Positions 1 to 6,061 of a DNA stretch of 7,190 bases are shown one piece after another. Numbering within the stretch: position 1 is the first letter of the stretch; the number at the start of each line of letters is the position of its first letter. The stretch covers positions 1 through 7,190 of the forward strand of contig WRDV01000050.1 in assembly GCA_009779655.1 (NCBI GenBank). The letters run 5' to 3'. The DNA is from Dehalococcoidia bacterium (GTDB lineage: Bacteria; Chloroflexota; Dehalococcoidia; Dehalococcoidales; UBA1222). Position numbers and translations under genes: made by a program. Under the pieces are notes generated by a model. The model did no database searches. It worked only from the letters and a program-made list of their open reading frames with translations, and was not told the origin of the DNA.

Positions 1-32
1 ATGCTTACCATTTCCATTTGCGCTGTATTCAT
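1..32 (-). CDS. Possible start of a gene leaving the left edge (partial, unidentified)
   Basis: On the - strand an ATG at 32-30 opens a frame that stays open to the window edge and reads MNTAQMEMVS. An AGGGG stretch (42-46) lies 9 bases upstream and could serve as a ribosome binding site. The palindrome at 54-93 sits where a promoter or operator would be expected. Only ten codons are visible, so no family can be named and chance is a real possibility. The three + strand frames entering from the left all close by about position 103, so a gene tail on that strand is an alternative. Confidence 0.25.
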   Translation of the reverse strand, partial: MNTAQMEMVS

Positions 33-53
33 CTGAAAAAACCCCTGCTTTTG

Positions 54-93
54 TTATACCTAATTATACCTCGCGCAGGTTAATTAGGTATAA
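54..93. promoter_or_regulatory. Operator-like palindrome with repeated TTATACC half-sites
   Basis: A perfect 13-bp inverted repeat pairs TTATACCTAATTA (54-66) with TAATTAGGTATAA (81-93). After one unpaired base it continues inward as ACCT/AGGT around a CGCGC centre. The heptamer TTATACC occurs twice on the left side (54-60, 64-70) and once inverted on the right (87-93). The region contains TATAAT hexamers on both strands (89-94 on +, 63-68 on -), but I see no good -35 box for either. An AT-rich symmetric site of this kind fits a dimeric regulator's operator over a promoter. It could also be only a hairpin. No regulator gene is visible here. Confidence 0.35.
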
Positions 94-142
94 TGAACAA
101 TAACATTTTTCAACAGACCCTATATTGCACCCCGCAAATGAG

Positions 143-194
143 GAAGCCTCGCGCTCGTCAATCCTTTGGATAATATTGACGAGCGCGAGGCTTC
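143..194. terminator. Perfect 20-bp hairpin downstream of the slipin gene
   Basis: The arms 143-162 and 175-194 are perfect reverse complements over 20 bases, with a GC-rich core (GCCTCGCGCTCGTC) and a 12-base spacer. If one bulged G is allowed, the stem extends outward through TGA/TCA and AAA/TTT. It starts 41 bases past the slipin stop codon, which is right for the end of the nfeD-slipin transcript. In that direction the following bases (CTCATTTGCG) form only a poor U-tract. In the + direction GTTTTCG follows, which is slightly better. It may act in both directions, or it may be a dispersed palindromic repeat. Confidence 0.5.
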
Positions 195-235
195 TCAGTT
201 TTCGCAACTAATGCATTATCGCATCTGCATACGGG

Positions 236-1030
236 CTACTTAGTATCTTTTTTCTCGAGCTTCTTCTGCTCAGCGTATGCGTCCATGCGTTCTTTTGGTA
301 TGAACATAGATATAAGATCAATGGGAACAGGGAAAACTAAAGTATTGGTCTTCTCGGTGGAAATCTCAGTCAGCGTTTGTAGGTAACGCAGTTGCAGTGT
401 CACCGGTTCCTCGCCGATGATGCGTCCTGCAAGAGCCAGTTTCTCGGAGGCTTGCAGTTCGCCTTCGGCATGGATTATCTTGGCGCGGCGGACGCGTTCG
501 GCTTCAGCTTGTGCCGCCATAGAGCGGCGCATGGACTCAGGCAGTTCCACGTCTTTGATTTCTACAATACTAACTTTTATACCCCATGGATCGGTTTGTT
601 CGTCGATAATGTTCTGCAGGCTTTGGTTTAATTTCTCGCGCTGAGAAAGCAGCTCGTCCAGCTCATGCTGGCCCAGAACATTTCGCAATGTGGTTTGGGC
701 GATTTGAGAAGTCGCTTTAACCGGTCTTGCTATTTTCACAACAGAGTCTTCCGGCCTGACGACACGGAAATAAACTACGGCGTTAACACGCACTGTAACA
801 TTGTCGCGTGTGATGACGTCCTGCGCCGGAACATCCAGCGTGACTACGCGCAGGTCGATTTTAACTATGCGGTCAAGAAGAGGAATGATGAAAAATAAGC
901 CCGGTCCTTTGGTCCCGACCAAGCGTCCCAGACGGAAAACCACTCCGCGTTCATACTCGCTGACGACCTTTATAGATGCTACAAGCACAATGATAATGAC
1001 GACGATAATAGCGATGACGATAGCAACCAT
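236..1030 (-). CDS. Slipin: SPFH (stomatin/prohibitin) family membrane protein
   Basis: A 264-residue membrane-anchored scaffold protein. Residues 2-19 are a strongly hydrophobic N-terminal anchor (VAIVIAIIVVIIIVLVA). The SPFH domain follows from about residue 22, with the stomatin signatures YERGVVFRLGRL (26-37), KGPGLFFIIP (41-50), DLRVVTLDVPAQDVITRDNV (59-78), AQTTLRNVLG (111-120) and TDPWGIKV (146-153). Next come the QAEAERVRRAKII segment (174-186), typical of the oligomerising helix, and LQLRYLQTL (212-220) near the C terminus. Length and motifs match bacterial slipins, which form large rings or microdomains at the membrane. The ATG is preceded by AAGGAGGG (1039-1046) at 8 bases. The gene starts 4 bases after the nfeD stop, so the two are surely co-transcribed. 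Slipin-NfeD pairing is a well-known association, and NfeD is thought to act with or on the slipin. The exact substrate or process is unknown. Family call firm. Confidence 0.93.
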   Translation of the reverse strand: MVAIVIAIIVVIIIVLVASIKVVSEYERGVVFRLGRLVGTKGPGLFFIIPLLDRIVKIDLRVVTLDVPAQDVITRDNVTVRVNAVVYFRVVRPEDSVVKIARPVKATSQIAQTTLRNVLGQHELDELLSQREKLNQSLQNIIDEQTDPWGIKVSIVEIKDVELPESMRRSMAAQAEAERVRRAKIIHAEGELQASEKLALAGRIIGEEPVTLQLRYLQTLTEISTEKTNTLVFPVPIDLISMFIPKERMDAYAEQKKLEKKDTK

Positions 1031-1034
1031 TAGA

Positions 1035-1652
1035 TTATCCCTCCTTTTTAGATACGTATAATTTCAGGCCTTGTATGCCTGTAATAACCAGTTCTTCGTT
1101 GACAGCGGCACTGCCTTTGCTCAGTTGAGCACTCCATAGCTCGCCTTGGAATAATACCATGCCATCCGGATTAAGCTCAGTGCGCGCAACAACAATGCTG
1201 CCAGTTACCGTTTCGCTTCCGATGGCGATGCGATGCTTATGCGCTACTGCGGCGCGGCTCACTAAAAATATGAATATGACAGACATACTTGCTGTCATGC
1301 CGGCTATAAGATATGGATTGGCGCGATTATCCGCGCTTCCGTTAAACAGGAATACAGACCCAAAGATTATGCAAATCATGCCGATGGAAGTAACAATTCC
1401 TCTGGACCGCGTAAATGCTTCAGCAATGAAAAAAGCAAGCGAAAGAATGAGCAAACAAAGCCCGAGCGGATTGACCGACAGAGTGCTAAGCGATATGAAT
1501 GCTAACAGACCCGCCGCGATGCCTATCGTGCCGGCATAGAAGAAGCCCGGGGTAAAAATCTCAACTGAGATACCCAGTATAGCTAGCATAAGCAAAACAT
1601 ATGCTAGGTTTGGTTCTGAGAGCACAGAACGCAGGTTGTCGATAGCATCCAT
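1035..1652 (-). CDS. NfeD-family membrane protein, short form without the protease domain
   Basis: A 205-residue integral membrane protein. After a short polar N terminus there are about five hydrophobic segments (roughly 16-31, 37-55, 62-79, 85-103, 113-133). The SVEIFTPGFFYAGTIG stretch (29-44) is characteristic of NfeD. A C-terminal OB-fold domain (about 145-202) shows GSETVTGSIVVA, an LNPDGMVLFQGELWSA run and the ending ITGIQGLKLYV. Long NfeD proteins carry a ClpP-like serine protease domain before this region. Here the protein begins where that domain would have ended. Upstream in frame there is a stop codon within 60 bases and no alternative start, so the protease is absent, not missed. 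The start is well supported by GGAGGT (1659-1664) at 6 bases. It is the first gene of the pair with slipin and probably its membrane partner. Confidence 0.88.
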   Translation of the reverse strand: MDAIDNLRSVLSEPNLAYVLLMLAILGISVEIFTPGFFYAGTIGIAAGLLAFISLSTLSVNPLGLCLLILSLAFFIAEAFTRSRGIVTSIGMICIIFGSVFLFNGSADNRANPYLIAGMTASMSVIFIFLVSRAAVAHKHRIAIGSETVTGSIVVARTELNPDGMVLFQGELWSAQLSKGSAAVNEELVITGIQGLKLYVSKKEG

Positions 1653-1658
1653 TTGCTT

Positions 1659-1664
1659 ACCTCC
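1659..1664 (-). promoter_or_regulatory. Strong ribosome binding site for the nfeD-like gene
   Basis: GGAGGT lies 6 bases upstream of the ATG at 1652. It fixes the start of the protease-less form, since no other start codon occurs between it and the in-frame stop further upstream. Confidence 0.7.
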
Positions 1665-1706
1665 GCTTGACTTTGATGTGGCATGTGGCGCCGACGAGAG
1701 TGCTTA

Positions 1707-1735
1707 AGTATATCATATGAGCAGCGCGCTGCAAA
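1707..1735 (-). promoter_or_regulatory. Candidate promoter for the nfeD-slipin pair
   Basis: On the - strand a TATACT box (1707-1712, five of six matches to TATAAT) follows TTTGCA (1730-1735, four of six to TTGACA) at 17 bases. This would start RNA near 1700, about 50 bases before the nfeD ATG. The spacer includes much of a 12-bp perfect palindrome, GCAGCGCGCTGC (1721-1732), which also touches the -35 box. It is a reasonable prediction by eye only. Confidence 0.35.
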
Positions 1736-1833
1736 GACGCATTTTTAGGCAATATTTTGTTAGGCGCGAAGCGCTCTGTCATTTATTAAAATTGCGCTTT
1801 GGTGTAAAATTGAGATGATATATTGAAAAGAGC

Positions 1834-1840
1834 AGGAAGG
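1834..1840 (+). promoter_or_regulatory. Ribosome binding site deciding the hisZ start
   Basis: AGGAAGG precedes ATG 1844, with its AGGA core 6 bases away. The frame is open further back to a TTG at 1823, but that codon has only a weak GAG upstream, and its extra residues (MKRAGRL) are simply the translation of this ribosome binding site. ATG 1844 is therefore the better start. Confidence 0.6.
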
Positions 1841-1843
1841 CTT

Positions 1844-3082
1844 ATGCAGATTGATCGTTGTAAAGGTTGCACGGATTTAAGCGAACAAGACATGTTGCGT
1901 TTTCGCAGTGTCGAGACGGCTTTTCTAGAGGCGTCTAAAAGCTATGGGTATAGAGAGGTGCGTACGCCTACGCTTGAGTATCTATACCTTTTCACCTCGG
2001 CAGGGACGCTGACGCCTGGCATGTTGCGCAGAGTATATTCCTTTTTGGATTGGGATGGTTGGAGCGGCGAGCGCGTGGTGCTCAAGCCGGATACTACCAT
2101 CCCAACGGCGAGGATGTATATTGAGCGCATGCAGCACAAAGGCCATACGGCGCGCTTAAGCTATGTCGCTAATTCCTTTGTGTTTGAGGAAACCGGAACT
2201 AAAGCGCGCGAACGCTGGCAATGCGGCGCGGAACTTATCGGCGGAGGCGGAGAATTGGCTGACGCTGAGTTAATTGCTTTTGCTTGCGATGCCGTCAAGC
2301 GTATGGGTTTGGATAAGATTGAGATTAAGCTTTCTCACGCCGGTTTGATACGCGGATTGCTGTCAAGTTTGGGATTAGACAATACAGAGCAAGATGCCGT
2401 GTTAAGCCGTATCCTTGATGGTGAACTGGACACGCTTGAGAACGTGCATACAGCTAAGCCGCAGGTAGTTGAGGCGCTTAAGCTACTACTTAATACAAAA
2501 GGCAGATCAGCGGGTTTCCTTAAAAACTTACGAGCTTTGTTTGCAGCCGACATATCCGAGGCTCAAAACGAATTATCTAGCTTTATTTCCACAATTGAGA
2601 TGTTAGAAGCCATGGAACTTCCATATGAAATTGACTTCACGTCGGGTAAGGGATTTGAATACTATACCGGTATCATATACAGGTTGTTTGCTGGGGATGA
2701 AAATATAGGCGGCGGCGGCAGGTATGATAAGCTGATAGAGATGATGGGCGGAGCTACCGCGCCGGCCGCGGGGTTTGGCCTTTATATAGATCGTTTGTCC
2801 TCCCTTATTAATATCGATGACTTATATATCCCTGTTTCTCAGCGAGTGAGTGTTAGTATCGTACCCGGCGCTATGAAGCTCGGGTGTGAGGTGTCAGGTC
2901 TATTGCGTAAGGCCGGTTTTATCGTACTGACAGCGCTCGATGGGAAACCCTCGTATGACTGCGGCTGGGAACTGAAGGTGCTTCCTGATGAGCCGCGCTT
3001 AGTGCTGCGTAATTGTGGCACGGACGAGATGAATAATTGCTCTGACGCGATGGAAGCATTAATGTTGATTGGTGTAGGATAG
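1844..3082 (+). CDS. hisZ: ATP phosphoribosyltransferase regulatory subunit HisZ
   Basis: A 412-residue paralogue of histidyl-tRNA synthetase that does not charge tRNA. It binds short-form HisG, activates it and carries histidine feedback inhibition of the first pathway step. The class II synthetase fold is visible: the N-terminal region with KGCTDL (7-12) and REVRTPTLEYLYLF (37-50), the LKPDTTIPTAR segment (80-90), a motif-2 region ERWQCGAELIG (123-133), the histidine-pocket-like GKGFEYYTGIIY (268-279), GGGGRYDKL (289-297), and a motif-3-like AAGFGLYIDRL (308-318). Residues from about 333 form a C-terminal domain resembling the anticodon-binding region, which many HisZ proteins lack. A genuine HisRS is unlikely because the tRNA-synthetase motifs are loose and hisG follows directly. 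The gene ends 2 bases before the hisG ATG, with AGGA inside its last codons serving as the hisG ribosome binding site, so translation is coupled. Confidence 0.9.
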   Translation: MQIDRCKGCTDLSEQDMLRFRSVETAFLEASKSYGYREVRTPTLEYLYLFTSAGTLTPGMLRRVYSFLDWDGWSGERVVLKPDTTIPTARMYIERMQHKGHTARLSYVANSFVFEETGTKARERWQCGAELIGGGGELADAELIAFACDAVKRMGLDKIEIKLSHAGLIRGLLSSLGLDNTEQDAVLSRILDGELDTLENVHTAKPQVVEALKLLLNTKGRSAGFLKNLRALFAADISEAQNELSSFISTIEMLEAMELPYEIDFTSGKGFEYYTGIIYRLFAGDENIGGGGRYDKLIEMMGGATAPAAGFGLYIDRLSSLINIDDLYIPVSQRVSVSIVPGAMKLGCEVSGLLRKAGFIVLTALDGKPSYDCGWELKVLPDEPRLVLRNCGTDEMNNCSDAMEALMLIGVG

Positions 3083-3084
3083 AG

Positions 3085-4509
3085 ATGCTTATTCGCGTTG
3101 CGCTTCCCAAAGGAAGACTTATGAATTCCACCGCTGCCATATTGGATAAGGCAGGTTGGGGACTTGATGACTATAACGAAAAATCTCGTTTATACAGACT
3201 GAAATCCTCCACGCGCGATGATATCTCCGCTAAGATATTTCAAGAGCGGGATATTCCAATACAGGTTGCTATCGGCAACTATGACATTGGTATTTGCGGG
3301 TTAGACTGGATAACGGAATACACTGTTATATATCCCTCAAGCGCGCTATTAACTGTAAGGGACATGGGATTTGGTGAAGGGGCTGTGTATGCGGCTACAA
3401 TGCCGGGCGTCATTGCTGGCGGGGAAATTATTACTCGGGGGCAGGCCGTGAGAATCGTCGGCGAATATCCCAACCTAGCTGAGGCGCTTGCTCTTAAAAT
3501 GCGACTAAACCATTTCGCAGTTTATCCGTTATGGGGCTCTGCGGATGCCTATCCTCCGGAGAATGCCGATATTATTTTGCTCCCGCGTAAGTGCGAGTCG
3601 GAGATAGTCTCTTTGGGTCTGCAGTCACTTGGCAAAGTAGTTGATTTTCGCGCTTGCCTTATTGTCAATAAAGACAGTCTGCGCAGCAAAGACATGTCAT
3701 CAATACTAGCATCAATTAATGCGTGCATACCCGCAGTATTTCAGCAAGCTGATGCTAGCGGCGAAGAATTTATCAACATCGGGGCCACTAAACAACGCAT
3801 GGAACTGCAGTGTGAATATGACGCCGATACAGTGCGCTTAGCGCTTCCCGACGGGCATCAGCAGTCGCACGTTCGCAAGATCTTCGATGCGGCGGGCATT
3901 CAGATGGATGATTATCCGTCTTCGTCAGGCAATAGACGCCCGAAGAGTTCTCTAGAGGGTTTCTTTATCAAGGTAATTCGCCCGCAGGATATGCCTATGC
4001 AAGTGGCGGGGGGCGATTATGATCTGGCTATCACGGGCCGAGATTGGCTGACAGACCATCTTTACCAGTTCCCAAGCAGTCCAGTTAAGCAGATGTTAGA
4101 TCTTAAATACGGCTGGGTGCGCATTGTGGCTGTTGTAACAAATGAGGCGCCGGTTAACTCTACCACTGAGCTTCAGCAATTGCACTGTCGGCAGGATAGC
4201 GCGTGCCGCATAGCTGCTGAGTACATTAACATTGCTGACCATTACGCGCGCACCAATCACTTTGGTTCGTATCGCATAGTCCCGACATGGGGAGCAACCG
4301 AAGCTTTCTTGCCGGAGGACGCCGATGTGCTTATTGAAAACACAGAAACAGGCTCTACGCTTGTTAAGAATAATCTCAAAATTATCGAAACCCTATTCGA
4401 GTCTACCGCTTGCGTTATCGGCGGTACGCGCTCTGACACAAGCCCTCTAAAAGCACAGCGTATGGCAAAATTTGTTGAGCTTTTGCGTAAGGCATTGGAA
4501 TTAGGCTGA
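3085..4509 (+). CDS. hisG: ATP phosphoribosyltransferase HisG, tandem two-module (fused) form
   Basis: HisG joins ATP and PRPP to give phosphoribosyl-ATP, the committing step of histidine synthesis. Short-form HisG has a little over 200 residues. This reading frame has 474 and contains two HisG modules. Module 1 (about 2-215) begins VALPKGRL and has RDIPIQVAIGNYDIGICGLDW (55-75). Module 2 (about 249-474) begins LALPDGHQQ and has DMPMQVAGGDYDLAITGRDW (302-321). Between residues 56-79 and 302-325, 13 of 24 positions are identical. Both share a WG(S/A)(A/T)(D/E)A(Y/F) stretch (150-156; 402-408). Module 1 lacks the PRPP loop, having RKCESEIVSLGL at 168-179. Module 2 has a good one, TETGSTLVKNNL (420-431), but its PKGR is changed to PDGH (255-258). 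A linker of about 30 residues joins them. The enzyme should still need HisZ, encoded just upstream. Assignment to HisG is firm; the working arrangement of the modules is inference. Confidence 0.92.
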   Translation: MLIRVALPKGRLMNSTAAILDKAGWGLDDYNEKSRLYRLKSSTRDDISAKIFQERDIPIQVAIGNYDIGICGLDWITEYTVIYPSSALLTVRDMGFGEGAVYAATMPGVIAGGEIITRGQAVRIVGEYPNLAEALALKMRLNHFAVYPLWGSADAYPPENADIILLPRKCESEIVSLGLQSLGKVVDFRACLIVNKDSLRSKDMSSILASINACIPAVFQQADASGEEFINIGATKQRMELQCEYDADTVRLALPDGHQQSHVRKIFDAAGIQMDDYPSSSGNRRPKSSLEGFFIKVIRPQDMPMQVAGGDYDLAITGRDWLTDHLYQFPSSPVKQMLDLKYGWVRIVAVVTNEAPVNSTTELQQLHCRQDSACRIAAEYINIADHYARTNHFGSYRIVPTWGATEAFLPEDADVLIENTETGSTLVKNNLKIIETLFESTACVIGGTRSDTSPLKAQRMAKFVELLRKALELG

Positions 4510-4510
4510 T

Positions 4511-5824
4511 ATGAAACTTATAACGGGATTCTCAGAGGCTAAGGCAGCGTTAACGCGGCGCGCTGCACCGCAGAAGTATGATATTTCACCGCGCCTGGCA
4601 GCCGGCTTAAAAGAGCTATTTGGCACGGAGGACGTACAACAAGCTGTTAGCCTTATTATTGAGCAGGTGCGAGCCCGCGGTGATAATGCTTTGCGCGATT
4701 TCAGCCGGCGCATTGATCGTGTGGAGTTGGATAAATTTGAGGTATCCAAGGCCGAGATGGAATCAGCTGCTGCGCGCATTGCTCCGGAGTTGCTGGATGC
4801 TATGAAGGTGGCGGCCCGAAATGTTGAGGATTTTCATCTCAGACAATTCGCCGCATGGGAATTTGGCGCACAAAACATGGCGCCGGACACGGTGTATCGC
4901 GTGTTGCAGCGCGTCGGTTTATATGTACCGGGCGGCACGGCCAGTTATCCGTCATCTGTATTAATGACAGTACTGCCTGCCAAAGCAGCTGGAGTGAAAG
5001 AGGTAATTATATGCACGCCGCCTGGCAAAAACGGTAAAGTGCCCGATATGACATTGGCCGCGGCTCATATTACCGGCGTGGATAATATGTTCGCAATCGG
5101 CGGAGCGCAAGCCATAGCGGCTATGGCATATGGCACCGAAAGTGTACCGGCTGTTGATAAAATCTGCGGCCCGGGTAACATATTCGTTATGCTTGCCAAG
5201 AAACAAGTCTTCGGCGCTGTTGACATTGATGGACTTCAGGGTCCAAGCGAGGTGCTCGTATTAGCTGATGACTGTTCCAACATCAAAATGTGCGCAGCCG
5301 ATATCTTAGCGCAGGCGGAACACGACACACTGTCGCAATCTATACTTGTTACAACATCTTCTGATTTAGCACATAAAGTAATACAGGAAGTTGAAGCTGC
5401 TGCTAAAATGTTATCGCGCCGAGATATCATTGAGGAATCCTTAATGCGCTTCGGCGTCGTGTGCGTGGTGGATAATATGGCTCAGGCAGTGGAATTGGCT
5501 AATCTGCATGCTCCGGAACATTTGTGTATCTTTGCCGAGGACTCGCATAGTATTGCCGAGCAGATACAGAACGCGGGTTGTATTTTTATTGGCGAGCGTC
5601 CTACTGTTGCAATGGGCGATTATATTGCCGGTCCAAGCCATGCTTTGCCAACTATGGGCACGGCTCGCTTTGCTTCTCCGCTTAATACAACGGATTTTGT
5701 TCGCTTAATGAATGTGGTTAATATTAATTCAAAAATGATAAATGAGCTTGGTCCGCAAGCTGCGATTATTGCTGAGGCTGAAGGGTTAACTGCGCACGTA
5801 ATAGCGCTGACGGGTAATGGGTAA
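4511..5824 (+). CDS. hisD: Histidinol dehydrogenase HisD
   Basis: A 437-residue cytosolic, zinc-dependent, NAD-using enzyme that oxidises L-histidinol through histidinal to L-histidine, the last two steps of the pathway. Length is normal for the family. All key residues appear in place by comparison with the E. coli enzyme: the catalytic pair Glu336-His337 in NLHAPEHL, and zinc ligands Gln268 and His271 (in LAQAEHD), Asp370 (in VAMGDYIAGPSH) and His429 (in LTAHV). Other hallmarks are RVGLYVPGGTASYPSSVLM (134-152), FAIGGAQAIAAMAYG (194-208), KICGPGN (217-223) and GPSEVLVLAD (244-253). The ATG lies 1 base after the hisG stop and has only a weak ribosome binding site (AGG at 4503-4505), so it probably depends on translation of hisG. 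It looks fully functional. Confidence 0.97.
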   Translation: MKLITGFSEAKAALTRRAAPQKYDISPRLAAGLKELFGTEDVQQAVSLIIEQVRARGDNALRDFSRRIDRVELDKFEVSKAEMESAAARIAPELLDAMKVAARNVEDFHLRQFAAWEFGAQNMAPDTVYRVLQRVGLYVPGGTASYPSSVLMTVLPAKAAGVKEVIICTPPGKNGKVPDMTLAAAHITGVDNMFAIGGAQAIAAMAYGTESVPAVDKICGPGNIFVMLAKKQVFGAVDIDGLQGPSEVLVLADDCSNIKMCAADILAQAEHDTLSQSILVTTSSDLAHKVIQEVEAAAKMLSRRDIIEESLMRFGVVCVVDNMAQAVELANLHAPEHLCIFAEDSHSIAEQIQNAGCIFIGERPTVAMGDYIAGPSHALPTMGTARFASPLNTTDFVRLMNVVNINSKMINELGPQAAIIAEAEGLTAHVIALTGNG

Positions 5825-6061
5825 TGTCTATGGCGCTATCTGCTGTGTGAAATTTAACGAACTGGAAAGAAGTATTTGACGGCGGGAGCAATGGATAAGA
5901 AAAGGCATGGGGAGTTCATGCAAGCACCGATTAAAGAATTCATCTTTCACTTGCGTCTTAGCTTAGCCTTGCCTTAGCTCTTACATTTATTTAACAGCGG
6001 CATAAGTGCTACGTCGATGTTTTTGGCAAAATATAATAAATCGAGCAAAGGGGAAAAGTAA
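5825..6061 (+). other. Long gap between hisD and hisC, no convincing gene
   Basis: Elsewhere in this operon genes are 1-2 bases apart, but here 237 bases are uncoded. The longest small frame I noticed is 28 codons (5891-5977, starting MDKKRHGEF). It has GGGAG too close to its ATG and no run of histidine codons, so it is neither a clear gene nor a his leader peptide. A TATAAT hexamer sits at 6032-6037. No strong hairpin with a U-tract is seen. The gap may hold a second promoter for the downstream his genes, or be the remnant of a lost gene. Confidence 0.45.
6032..6037 (+). promoter_or_regulatory. Candidate -10 box of an internal promoter before hisC
   Basis: A consensus TATAAT lies 24 bases before the hisC ATG. 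No good -35 box stands at 16-18 bases upstream (CTACGT at 17). A near-consensus TTAACA at 5991-5996 is too far away to pair with it. The dyad TTTTGGCAAAA (6021-6031) adjoins the box and could bind a regulator. Chance occurrence in AT-rich DNA is possible. Confidence 0.3.

Noticed and set aside
1..235. CRISPR array or tRNA gene in the left intergenic region
   Set aside because: The repeats are two different palindromes with no regular spacing, and no cloverleaf can be drawn.
392..1061. Several + strand frames opposite the slipin gene
   Set aside because: They are antisense shadows of a strongly recognisable SPFH protein and have no family features of their own.
1159..1539. 126-codon + strand frame opposite the nfeD-like gene
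   Set aside because: Its methionine- and proline-rich composition is that of a shadow frame, and the opposite strand encodes clear NfeD motifs with a good ribosome binding site.
1823..1843. TTG start giving seven extra residues to HisZ
   Set aside because: Those residues are encoded by the ribosome binding site of ATG 1844, and TTG itself has only weak upstream complementarity.
3729..3826. Two separate hisG genes joined by a sequencing error
   Set aside because: The frame is continuous through a linker of sensible coding composition, and module 2 has no start codon with a ribosome binding site near its LALPDG beginning. The matched complementary losses also fit one protein.
5891..5977. 28-codon frame between hisD and hisC as a small protein or his leader peptide
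   Set aside because: Ribosome binding site spacing is too short, there are no consecutive histidine codons, and no attenuator hairpin follows. Kept only as a remark on the gap.
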